Shown here one piece after another: positions 16,193 through 24,240 of a DNA stretch of 64,000 bases. The DNA lies in assembly GCF_002163835.1 (NCBI RefSeq), contig NZ_CP019331.1, positions 2,331,001-2,395,000 of the forward strand, in the 5' to 3' direction. How positions within the stretch are numbered: position 1 is the stretch's first letter; each line of letters starts with the position of its first letter. This DNA is from Polaribacter sp. SA4-10. Lineage in GTDB: Bacteria > Bacteroidota > Bacteroidia > Flavobacteriales > Flavobacteriaceae. Under the pieces are notes generated by a model. It made no database searches, was not told the DNA's origin, and saw only the letters and a program-made list of their open reading frames with translations. The translations under genes and the position numbers were made by a program.

Positions 16193-17119
16193 TTATTTAT
16201 TCAACTCTTTTGGTTTTTGATTTTTCATTGCTTCACCAATTTGATTACTTGCAGTAAAACTTGCAACCATATCATTTAACATAGTGCTTCCTGCTTGAGG
16301 TGAGTTTGGTAATAAGATTAAATTACTATTTGTTTGTTGACCAATAGACTGTAAAGTATCATAATGTTGGGTTACAACAATTAAAGCAGATGCTTCTTGA
16401 GAATTGATACCAACCTTATTTAAAACTTCTACAGACTCTTCTAAACCACGTGCAATTTCACGTCTTTGATCTGCAATTCCTTGTCCTTGTAAACGTTTAC
16501 TTTCTGCTTCAGCTTTTGCACGTTCTACAATTAAAATACGTTGTGCATCTCCTTCATACTGTGCAGCTACTTTTTCTCTTTCAGAAGCATTAATTCTATT
16601 CATTGCTATCTTTACTTGAGGATCTGGATCAATATCGGTAACTAAGGTTCTAATGATATCAAAACCGTAATCTAACATTGCATCATTTAATTCTGTTTTT
16701 ACAGCAATTGCAATATCATCTTTTTTAACAAAAACATCATCTAATTTCATCTTTGGAACTTCTGCTCTAACAACATCAAAAACATAAGAAGTTATTTGAT
16801 CATGAGGATAATCTAACTTATAGAAAGCATCATATACTTTATCTTTTATTACCTTGTATTGTACTGAAACTTTCAATTTTACAAATACATCATCTAAAGT
16901 TTTTGTTTCAATAATTACATCTAATTGCTGAATTTTTAAGCTCAATCTACCTGCTACTTTATCAACAATAGGTATTTTTAATTGAAGTCCAGATTGTCTT
17001 ATAGAATTAAATCTACCAAAGCGTTCTAAAATAGCAGCCGTTTGCTGTTTTACTACAAAAAAGGAAGCAAAAACAATAATTGCTCCAAGTACTAATATAA
17101 TAGGTATTACTGGTAACAT
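16193..17119 (-). CDS. SPFH/Band 7 (stomatin-like) membrane protein
   Basis: The protein has 308 residues. One N-terminal membrane anchor (residues 1-23, VIPIILVLGAIIVFASFFVV) precedes the SPFH domain (about 25-200), with QTAAILERFGRFN and the NRINASEREKVAAQYEGDAQRI coiled region. A C-terminal helical stretch follows. It is related to QmcA/stomatin scaffolds that organise membrane microdomains and modulate proteases. No NfeD partner is next to it. The terminator lies downstream at 16086-16124. Confidence 0.93.
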   Translation of the reverse strand: MLPVIPIILVLGAIIVFASFFVVKQQTAAILERFGRFNSIRQSGLQLKIPIVDKVAGRLSLKIQQLDVIIETKTLDDVFVKLKVSVQYKVIKDKVYDAFYKLDYPHDQITSYVFDVVRAEVPKMKLDDVFVKKDDIAIAVKTELNDAMLDYGFDIIRTLVTDIDPDPQVKIAMNRINASEREKVAAQYEGDAQRILIVERAKAEAESKRLQGQGIADQRREIARGLEESVEVLNKVGINSQEASALIVVTQHYDTLQSIGQQTNSNLILLPNSPQAGSTMLNDMVASFTASNQIGEAMKNQKPKELNK

Positions 17120-17221
17120 AGTATATTTTTTAAAAGTTAATAATCATTTATTGTAAAGATACTGAATTTCAGTAGTTATTTATTGGACGCAACTTTATAA
17201 TATTGTTACAGTTTTAAACAG

Positions 17222-17258
17222 AAAAAACCTGTATAAATTATTTTTACACAGGTTTTTT
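17222..17258 (-). terminator. Terminator downstream of the gene at 17277
   Basis: The arms AAAAAACCTGTATAAA and TTTACACAGGTTTTTT pair with one mismatch across a short loop, giving a T6 run on the minus strand. Confidence 0.75.
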
Positions 17259-17276
17259 AATTGTTTTGTAGGCTGA

Positions 17277-17813
17277 TTATTCTTCTTTCGGAAAAATTTT
17301 GTAAATTTTTCTATTATACTTAATCCACTTTTTATATTGTTTTTCAGAAAGTAAACTTTTTATTGTTTTGTCTAATTTTAAATCTTCTTTTTTAAGGGTC
17401 TCAGAAATGGGTTTTAGATTTTCCATCATTACTTTTTGAACCTTTAGTTGATTAGAATAATCACCACTTTCCATAGCTAATTTTTGATAGTTATCAACCA
17501 TATCTTTAGTACTTCTAAGTAAAAAGCTATTAATTCTAGTAAAACTTTTAATATCCTTATTGTACTTTGTTAATACTTTAGAAAACTGCTTTCCTTCTTC
17601 TGAGGCTAATTTTATTTTCGATTTTTTTGCAGATTTTTCAATGTCATAAAGTACAATTCCTAAGTATTTTTCTATTTTAAAATCAGGATCTGGCGCTTTC
17701 TGTTGCGTTTGCGGCATTTGTCTCTGACGCTGTCTTTGACCATTTCTATACCCATTCTGAGCTTGAATTATTGTTGTAAAAAGAAAAATAAAAAGTAGGA
17801 CAATTTTTTTCAT
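17277..17813 (-). CDS. Secreted basic helical protein, unknown
   Basis: The protein has 178 residues. Signal peptide: MKKIVLLFIFLFTTIIQAQ. Next comes a Gln/Arg-rich stretch (GQRQRQRQMPQTQQ), then a largely helical, lysine-rich body with no recognised catalytic motif. The helix pattern with EKQYKKWIKYNRK at the end recalls small periplasmic stress or metal-sensor proteins, but I cannot assign it to one. It starts two bases after the gltX stop and is probably co-transcribed with gltX. Confidence 0.7.
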   Translation of the reverse strand: MKKIVLLFIFLFTTIIQAQNGYRNGQRQRQRQMPQTQQKAPDPDFKIEKYLGIVLYDIEKSAKKSKIKLASEEGKQFSKVLTKYNKDIKSFTRINSFLLRSTKDMVDNYQKLAMESGDYSNQLKVQKVMMENLKPISETLKKEDLKLDKTIKSLLSEKQYKKWIKYNRKIYKIFPKEE

Positions 17814-17815
17814 AA

Positions 17816-19336
17816 TTATAGTTTTTCTATTGCATTTTTAATTCTATACATAGTTTCTTCTTTTCCAATCATAGCTATAATATCAAATAAATGAGGTCCA
17901 GCTAATTTACCAACTAAACTCAAACGTAGTGGTTGCATCACTTTACCAAAACCAATTTCTTTAGCAGTAATCCATTCTTTAATTTCTTTTTCTGTGTTTT
18001 CTGATGAAAAATCTTGAATCGTAGAAAGTACAGTAATTAATTCTTGCATTAATTCTGCAGTTCCTTCTTTCCAGTTTTTCTTTGAAGCTTTCGCATCATA
18101 TTCTGTTGGAGTTTCAAAGAAGAAACTTGATAATTCCCAGAAATCAGCAACAAAAATTGCTCTTTCTTTAATGGAAGAAACTACTTTTTGAACGAATTCT
18201 TTTTCTTTAGAAATTCCTTTTTCTTCTAAAATTGGAATGTATAAATCAGTTAGTTCTGCATCAGATTTAGTTTGCATGTATTGCTGATTAAACCAATTCG
18301 TTTTATCTGGACTAAATTTTGCTCCAGATTTACTAACTCTAGCTAAATCAAAAGCTTCAACTAACGCTTCTAAAGAAAATATTTCTTGTTCTGTTCCAGG
18401 ATTCCATCCTAACAAAGCCAACATATTTATAAAAGCATCAGCAAAATAACCATCTTCTTTATAACCACGAGAAATAGCACCAGAAACTTCATTTATATAT
18501 TCTAATGGAAAGACTGGGAAACCTAATTTGTCTCCATCTCTTTTACTTAATTTTCCTTTTCCAACCGGTTTTAAAATTAAAGGTAAATGTGCAAATTTTG
18601 GAGAATCCCAACCAAAAGCTTTGTATAATAAAACATGTAATGGCATTGATGGTAACCATTCTTCACCACGAATTACATGCGAAATTTCCATTAAATGATC
18701 ATCTACAATATTTGCTAAATGATAGGTTGGCATTCCATCAGATTTAAATAAAATTTTATCATCTAATGTATTTGTATCAATTTTAATGGTTCCACGTATT
18801 TCATCTTGCATTATCAAGGTTTCATCTTGTGGAGTTTTAAAACGGATTACATAATTCTCACCAGCATTTATCTTAGTTTGTACTTCATCAGCAGTTAAAA
18901 TTAATGAATTTACTAAGCGTCCTTTTTCTCTATTATGCCAATTGTAAATAAAGGTCTTTCCTTCAGCTTCATGCCCTTTTCTATGACCATCTAATTGTTC
19001 TGAAGTATCAAAAGCATAATATGCCCAACCAGAATTTATTAAAATAGCTGCGTATTTTTTATACAGTTCTTTGCGTTCTGATTGACGATAAGGACCAAAT
19101 TTTTCATTCTTTCCTGGACCTTCATCAAAAGGAATAGTACACCATTCTAAAGAATCTATAATATACTGTTCTGCATTTGCAACATAACGTGTTTGGTCTG
19201 TATCTTCTATACGCAACACAAAAGTTCCACCATGTTTTTTAGCAAATAAATAATTAAATAAAGCAGTTCTTACACCACCTATATGTAAAGGTCCTGTAGG
19301 ACTTGGTGCAAAACGAACGCGAACATGAGATTCCAT
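17816..19336 (-). CDS. gltX: Glutamyl-tRNA synthetase
   Basis: The protein has 506 residues, a class I synthetase that charges tRNA-Glu. The HIGH-type motif appears as FAPSPTGPLHIGGVRTALFN (residues ~8-27) and the KMSKS-type motif as KLSKRDG near residue 260. The C-terminal anticodon-binding region is helical. The DEGPGKNEKFGPYRQSER segment is typical of Bacteroidota GltX. A -7 box (TATCTTTG, minus strand) lies at 19364-19357. Confidence 0.97.
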   Translation of the reverse strand: MESHVRVRFAPSPTGPLHIGGVRTALFNYLFAKKHGGTFVLRIEDTDQTRYVANAEQYIIDSLEWCTIPFDEGPGKNEKFGPYRQSERKELYKKYAAILINSGWAYYAFDTSEQLDGHRKGHEAEGKTFIYNWHNREKGRLVNSLILTADEVQTKINAGENYVIRFKTPQDETLIMQDEIRGTIKIDTNTLDDKILFKSDGMPTYHLANIVDDHLMEISHVIRGEEWLPSMPLHVLLYKAFGWDSPKFAHLPLILKPVGKGKLSKRDGDKLGFPVFPLEYINEVSGAISRGYKEDGYFADAFINMLALLGWNPGTEQEIFSLEALVEAFDLARVSKSGAKFSPDKTNWFNQQYMQTKSDAELTDLYIPILEEKGISKEKEFVQKVVSSIKERAIFVADFWELSSFFFETPTEYDAKASKKNWKEGTAELMQELITVLSTIQDFSSENTEKEIKEWITAKEIGFGKVMQPLRLSLVGKLAGPHLFDIIAMIGKEETMYRIKNAIEKL

Positions 19337-19356
19337 TTTTTCTTGTTTTAAAGCTG

Positions 19357-19364
19357 CAAAGATA
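19357..19364 (-). promoter_or_regulatory. Probable -7 box of gltX
   Basis: TATCTTTG on the minus strand, 20 bp before the gltX ATG, fits TAnnTTTG. The same octamer precedes tatA, thiL, serS and sufS. Confidence 0.45.
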
Positions 19365-19384
19365 CTTTCTTAAAAGCATAAAAA

Positions 19385-19407
19385 AAAGCCTTTATTTAAA
19401 AGGCTTT
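19385..19407 (-). terminator. Terminator downstream of the barrel gene at 19425
   Basis: AAAGCCTTT and AAAGGCTTT pair across a 5-nt loop. On the minus strand seven T residues follow. Confidence 0.75.
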
Positions 19408-19424
19408 CATCTAAAATTACTGAT

Positions 19425-20264
19425 TTAAAATTTACGATAAACTCCAAGACTAAAAGCTATTTGTTTTGCCACATTATTACCAAAGAATGCAGCTGGTAAA
19501 CTTGCTGTAATTCCAAAATTATCAGAAAATTCTCCAATTACTTTAACGCCAACAACTCCATACTCTTGGTTGTTAACATACAAACCAGTTGCTAAATTGG
19601 AAGCAGGTAAAATAATAGTACCATTTTTAAAAGATTTTGAAATATCTAAAAAACCAATCAACCAAATGTTTTTACTAACTTCACCACCATATTCTCCACC
19701 AATTTTAAAGTTAGAACTGTATTTATTTGTTCTAATATTAGTTCCAATAAATGTTTGTAAATAAGATTTTCCAAAACCTTTTCCTACTAAAAAAAGCGGT
19801 GTAAATGTAAATGCATCATAGCCTGTTCTTATTCCTGTAGCATTGTCATAATTACCTGTATTTGTTTCCACAGAAAATTGTCCAGAAAGCAACCAATTTT
19901 TTTTATAAAAGTTATGTTTTAGTCCAACCTCTATGTTTCCTATAGATGCTTCTTTATTTGAATGTTCAGTGCAAGGCGCAACCAAACAAGGATGTACTAA
20001 ACCACTATTATTTATTATTTTATAAGGTAGGTTTACTATTAGTGTTGTTGAATTTGTAACGCCATATTCTCCATAAATTTGTAAAGTTTTATCAGAAATT
20101 TCTCCAGGTATTTCATAATCTGGGTTTCCAAATAAAGTAGTATAACTTGGTATTGTTGTAAATGAAAGTTGTGTATAAAATTTTCCTTTTTCTTTTGTCC
20201 AAGGACCTTGTGCAAAAGATGAAATACTAATTCCTAATAGTACTATTCTTAAGAAGTTTTTCAT
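19425..20264 (-). CDS. Predicted outer-membrane beta-barrel protein, unknown cargo
   Basis: The protein has 279 residues. Signal peptide: MKNFLRIVLLGISISSFAQ. The body is built of amphipathic beta strands (YTQLSFTTIPSYTTLF, TLQIYGEYGVTNSTTLIVNLPYKI, IGNIEVGLKHNFYKKNWLLSGQFSVETNTG) and ends with FSLGVYRKF, an aromatic-terminated strand. This resembles transporter-like barrels of the phenol-degradation MetA type. Two Cys in HPCLVAPC may form a loop disulfide. It is a single gene with its own terminator. Confidence 0.75.
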   Translation of the reverse strand: MKNFLRIVLLGISISSFAQGPWTKEKGKFYTQLSFTTIPSYTTLFGNPDYEIPGEISDKTLQIYGEYGVTNSTTLIVNLPYKIINNSGLVHPCLVAPCTEHSNKEASIGNIEVGLKHNFYKKNWLLSGQFSVETNTGNYDNATGIRTGYDAFTFTPLFLVGKGFGKSYLQTFIGTNIRTNKYSSNFKIGGEYGGEVSKNIWLIGFLDISKSFKNGTIILPASNLATGLYVNNQEYGVVGVKVIGEFSDNFGITASLPAAFFGNNVAKQIAFSLGVYRKF

Positions 20265-20378
20265 GTGTTTATTCTTTATAAACCTTTAGTAGTTTTCTAT
20301 ACTCAAAACTTACACAAAGGGTTTTAACAGTTATTTGATTGTGTATCTATGTAAAAATATTACTTTTATTCGTTAATT

Positions 20379-23300
20379 ATGGAAGGATTTAAGGAAATAG
20401 AGAAGAAGTTACATCAATTTACACGTAAATATTATACAAATGAATTGATAAAAGGGGGAATTTTATTTCTCTCTTTAGGATTTCTATATTTATTTTTTAC
20501 CTTGTTTTTAGAGTATTTTTTTTGGTTAAAACCAACAGCTAGAACTCTTTTATTTTGGCTGTTTATTCTAGTTGAGGCTTTTCTATTAATCCGATTTATT
20601 TTTATCCCAATATTTAAATTAATTGGCTTACGAAAAGGAATTTCTTTAATTGATTCTTCAAAAATTATAGGTAGTCATTTTCTTGAAGTTGAAGACAAGC
20701 TGTTAAACGTTTTACAATTAAATGAAACTTCAGATCATTCGGAACTAATTTTAGCAAGCATTCATCAGAAATCAAAAGAATTACAACCCATTCCGTTTGT
20801 AAAAGCAATTCAATTTAGACATAATGGAAAGTATTTAAAATATGCAGTAATTCCTGTTTTTATTTGGTTAATTACCTTATTGTCAGGGAATAATAATATT
20901 TTTAAAGAAAGTTTAGAGCGTGTTGTAAATTATAGAACAACTTACAATCCTCCAGCTCCTTTTACTTTTTTTGTTACCAATGCTAACTTACAGGTAATAC
21001 AAGGAAACCCTTTTACAGTTTCTATTAAAACAGAAGGAAGTGTAGTACCAAATGAAGCAAAAATTACTTTTGATAATCAACAATATTATTTACAAAATAA
21101 TGGAAATGGACTATTTAGTTTTACATTTTCTGAAGTAAATAATTCAACCTATTTTTTCTTTGAAGCAAATGGAATTCAATCTCTTAATTATACAATTAAT
21201 GTTATAAAAACACCAACAATTAAAAATATTTCTATGCAATTAATGTATCCAAAATATGTTGGAAAAAGAAACCAAAATATTAAGAATACAGGAAATATTA
21301 CAGTTCCTGAAGGAACAAAAATTACATGGTATGTTAAGACGAGTCAAACAGATTCTTTGGCTTTTATTAATAATGAAAAAAGAAATCTCTTTAAAGAAAT
21401 TTCTAAAAATGACTTTCAGTTTTCTAAAAGTATCCAAAATCCTCTAAATTATCAAATATCATCCTCTAATAAAAATTTACAGGATTACGAGAATTTACAA
21501 TTTACTGTTGATGTTGTAAAAGATGATAATCCATTAATTTCTGTGACTTCAGATATTGATAGTATTTCACGTGGAACAGCTCAATTTGCTGGACAGATTT
21601 CTGATGATTATGGTTTAAAAAAATTACAACTTGTGTATTATGATGCTCAAAACCCTGAAGCTCAAAAAACATTTGATTTACAAATTACACAAGAAAATAT
21701 TCAAACTTTTTTCTATCAATTTCCTGAAGGATTAACACTTAAACTTGGAACAAATTATGAGCTGTTTTTTCAGGTTTTTGATAATGATGCTATAAATGGT
21801 AATAAAAAAACTAAGAGTAAGGTTTTTAATTATAGAAATAAAACAAATGAAGAAGTAGATGAGGAGTTGTTGCAAGAACAAAAAAACACCATTAATAATT
21901 TAGAGAATTCTATTCAACAACAAAACAAAGAACAGAAAGAATTAGAGAAAATTAAAAATGATTTACAGAATAAAAAGAATTTAAATTGGAGTGATAAAAA
22001 GAAGTTTCAAAATTTTATAAAACGCCAGAATAATTACAAACAGATGATGCAACGTCAGACAGATAAGTTGCAACAAAATCTTGATGAGAAAAAGGAAGAA
22101 AATGAAAACCTTCAGAATAAAAAAGAAGAACTAAAAAAACGTATTGAAGAATTAAAGAAGTTAGAAAAACAACAAAAGTTGTTAGATGAAATTGAAAAAA
22201 TGGCAAAGAAAATTAATAAGGAAGACTTATTAAAAAAAGCCAAAGAATTAGCGCAGCAAAATAAACAACAACAACGAAGTTTAGAACGAATTTTAGAGCT
22301 GACAAAACGTTTTTATGTTGAACAAAAGACAATGCAAATTGCTACTAAAATTGATGAATTAGCAAAAAAACAAGAGGAGCTTTTCAATAAAGAGAAAGAT
22401 AATTTAGAAGCCCAAAAAGAGATTAATAAAGAATTTAATCAAATAAAAAAACAGTTAGAAGAACTAGCAAAAGACAATGAGAAGTTGAAAGAGCCAATGG
22501 AGCTTCCAGATGTTGAAGATGAAAAAGAAGAGATTACAGAAGAATTAAATAAGTCTGAAGACAAATTAAGCAAAAAAGAAAGTAAAGAGGCTAAAAAGAA
22601 TCAAAAAAAATCATCTGAAAAGATGAAAGAAATGAGCGCTAAAATGCAACAAGCCATGATGGAAATGGATGGAGAGTCCATTGAAGAAAATATGGATGAT
22701 TTGCGTAAAATTTTAGAAAATCTTATTGTCTTTTCCTTTAAGCAAGAATGGCTAATGAATAAATTTAGTGCTATTTCTACTTCGCATCCAGACTTTGGAA
22801 ATGACTTAAAAAATCAGAATAATATCAAAACCTATTTTGAACATATAGATGATAGTTTGTATGTTCTTTCTATGCGTTTACCAAAAATATCAGCTAAAAT
22901 TCAAGATGATTTATCTACTGCCCATTATAATCTACACCAATCTTTAGAGAATTTTTCCGAAAATAGATTTTCTAATGGTATTTCCAATCAACGTTATGTT
23001 ATGACATCTGTTAATAATTTAGCTGATTATTTAAGTACTATTTTAAATAGTATGAAGAATTCCATGTCTATGCAAATGGGCAAAGGAAAAGGTAAAAAAG
23101 GGCAAGGTTTTAGTTTACCAGATTTAATTCAAAAGCAAGGAGACTTGGCTAAAAAATTAGAAGAAGGGCAAAAAAAAGGCCAAAAGAAAGGAAAAGGAAA
23201 AGAAGGAGAGAAGCTAGACAAGAATGGTAAACCTGGTGATAAAGGAGAAAAGGGTAAACAAGGTAACGGAAAGAAACCTGGAGAAAATGGAGATAAACCA

Positions 23301-23786
23301 GGTGAAAATGGAAAACAGGGAGGAGAAGGTAACGGAGAACCTAATGATGATTTAGATGGTGAAATATATGAGATTTATAAACAACAAAGCCAATTAAGAG
23401 AACAATTACAAAAAGCAATAAAAGAAGGAAACAAAGTCAATCCTGTTGGTAATGCTGCTGCTAAAAGAGCTTTGAAAACGATGGAGCAATTAGAAAACGA
23501 AATTCTTGAAAAAGGTTTTAATGCTGGGACGCTTCAAAAAATGCAAAGTTTAAATTATGAATTACTGAAATTAGATAAAGCTGCTTTAGAACAAGGGAAA
23601 GATAAAAAGCGTAAATCAAATACTAATTTACAATTGATTCAAAAAAATAAATTAAAAGCTATAAAATTTAAGAAGTTGTTTTATAATCAAACCGAAATAT
23701 TGAACAGACAATCATTACCTTTGCAGCAAAATTTTAAAAGTAAGGTGCGTGAATATTTTTCCGAACCAGATAAAAAACAATTATGA
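20379..23786 (+). CDS. DUF4175-family large membrane/coiled-coil protein
   Basis: The protein has 1135 residues. Two membrane spans lie near residues 25-45 and 53-75 and a third near 150-168. A periplasmic beta-rich region (~180-490) includes the SDDYGLKKLQLVYYD segment typical of DUF4175. A long charged coiled coil (~500-770) and a Gly/Lys-rich low-complexity stretch (~905-1010, GKGKKGQGF, GKPGDKGEKGKQG) follow. Function is unknown; the layout suggests a cell-envelope scaffold. Its stop overlaps the ybeY ATG by 4 bp. A parS-like site lies inside it at 21563-21578. Confidence 0.88.
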   Translation: MEGFKEIEKKLHQFTRKYYTNELIKGGILFLSLGFLYLFFTLFLEYFFWLKPTARTLLFWLFILVEAFLLIRFIFIPIFKLIGLRKGISLIDSSKIIGSHFLEVEDKLLNVLQLNETSDHSELILASIHQKSKELQPIPFVKAIQFRHNGKYLKYAVIPVFIWLITLLSGNNNIFKESLERVVNYRTTYNPPAPFTFFVTNANLQVIQGNPFTVSIKTEGSVVPNEAKITFDNQQYYLQNNGNGLFSFTFSEVNNSTYFFFEANGIQSLNYTINVIKTPTIKNISMQLMYPKYVGKRNQNIKNTGNITVPEGTKITWYVKTSQTDSLAFINNEKRNLFKEISKNDFQFSKSIQNPLNYQISSSNKNLQDYENLQFTVDVVKDDNPLISVTSDIDSISRGTAQFAGQISDDYGLKKLQLVYYDAQNPEAQKTFDLQITQENIQTFFYQFPEGLTLKLGTNYELFFQVFDNDAINGNKKTKSKVFNYRNKTNEEVDEELLQEQKNTINNLENSIQQQNKEQKELEKIKNDLQNKKNLNWSDKKKFQNFIKRQNNYKQMMQRQTDKLQQNLDEKKEENENLQNKKEELKKRIEELKKLEKQQKLLDEIEKMAKKINKEDLLKKAKELAQQNKQQQRSLERILELTKRFYVEQKTMQIATKIDELAKKQEELFNKEKDNLEAQKEINKEFNQIKKQLEELAKDNEKLKEPMELPDVEDEKEEITEELNKSEDKLSKKESKEAKKNQKKSSEKMKEMSAKMQQAMMEMDGESIEENMDDLRKILENLIVFSFKQEWLMNKFSAISTSHPDFGNDLKNQNNIKTYFEHIDDSLYVLSMRLPKISAKIQDDLSTAHYNLHQSLENFSENRFSNGISNQRYVMTSVNNLADYLSTILNSMKNSMSMQMGKGKGKKGQGFSLPDLIQKQGDLAKKLEEGQKKGQKKGKGKEGEKLDKNGKPGDKGEKGKQGNGKKPGENGDKPGENGKQGGEGNGEPNDDLDGEIYEIYKQQSQLREQLQKAIKEGNKVNPVGNAAAKRALKTMEQLENEILEKGFNAGTLQKMQSLNYELLKLDKAALEQGKDKKRKSNTNLQLIQKNKLKAIKFKKLFYNQTEILNRQSLPLQQNFKSKVREYFSEPDKKQL
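21563..21578. other. parS-like centromere site 1 (inside the DUF4175 gene)
   Basis: TATTTCACGTGGAACA matches the Bacillus-type ParB site TGTTNCACGTGRAACA at all but the second position, with the central CACGTG intact. parS sites inside coding sequence are common in other bacteria. Confidence 0.5.
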
Positions 23787-24196
23787 TAACATTTAATTAC
23801 GAAACTTCTTTTCAACTTAAAGATGAAACTTCTTTAGAAAATTGGATTCAAAATGTTGTAGAAAATCATAATTTTGAACTAGGAGAAATCAATTATATTT
23901 TTTGTGATGATGCCTATCTTCATAAATTAAATGTTGAATTTTTACAACACGATACTCTTACAGATATAATAAGTTTTGATACTACTTTAGGGAAGTTGAT
24001 TAATGGAGATATTTATATTTCCGTTGAAAGAGTAGAAGATAACGCAAAGGATTTTAATGTCTCTTTTGAAGAAGAACTGCACCGAGTAATGATTCATGGA
24101 GTTTTACATTATACAGGCTTTAAAGATAAAACTGATACTGATAAAAATACAATGAGAGAAGCAGAAAACAATGCTTTATCCTTGTTAAGTATCTGA
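23783..24196 (+). CDS. ybeY: Endoribonuclease YbeY (rRNA maturation)
   Basis: The protein has 137 residues. It takes part in 16S rRNA 3'-end processing and 70S quality control. The zinc-site motif reads IHGVLHYTGFKD, so two His are in place, but the third position of HGxLHxxGxxH is Asp rather than His. This variant is, to my knowledge, usual in Bacteroidota. The ATG overlaps the DUF4175 stop (ATGA), which suggests translational coupling. Confidence 0.93.
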   Translation: MITFNYETSFQLKDETSLENWIQNVVENHNFELGEINYIFCDDAYLHKLNVEFLQHDTLTDIISFDTTLGKLINGDIYISVERVEDNAKDFNVSFEEELHRVMIHGVLHYTGFKDKTDTDKNTMREAENNALSLLSI

Positions 24197-24217
24197 TATT
24201 TAATTAAATAAAATAAA

Positions 24218-24231
24218 GTTTCACGTGAAAC
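24218..24231. other. parS-like centromere site 2 (perfect palindrome)
   Basis: GTTTCACGTGAAAC is a perfect 14-bp palindrome identical to the core of the ParB-binding parS sequence known from Bacillus and Streptomyces. It sits in the 44-bp gap between ybeY and mnmG. Confidence 0.85.
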
Positions 24232-24240
24232 GATAAAAGA

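Noticed and set aside
16957..16970. TTATCAACA in the stomatin-like gene, and similar single copies near 28804 and 52506
   Set aside because: Isolated matches inside coding sequence, expected by chance in AT-rich DNA; only the cluster at 10.7-11.2 kb is notable.
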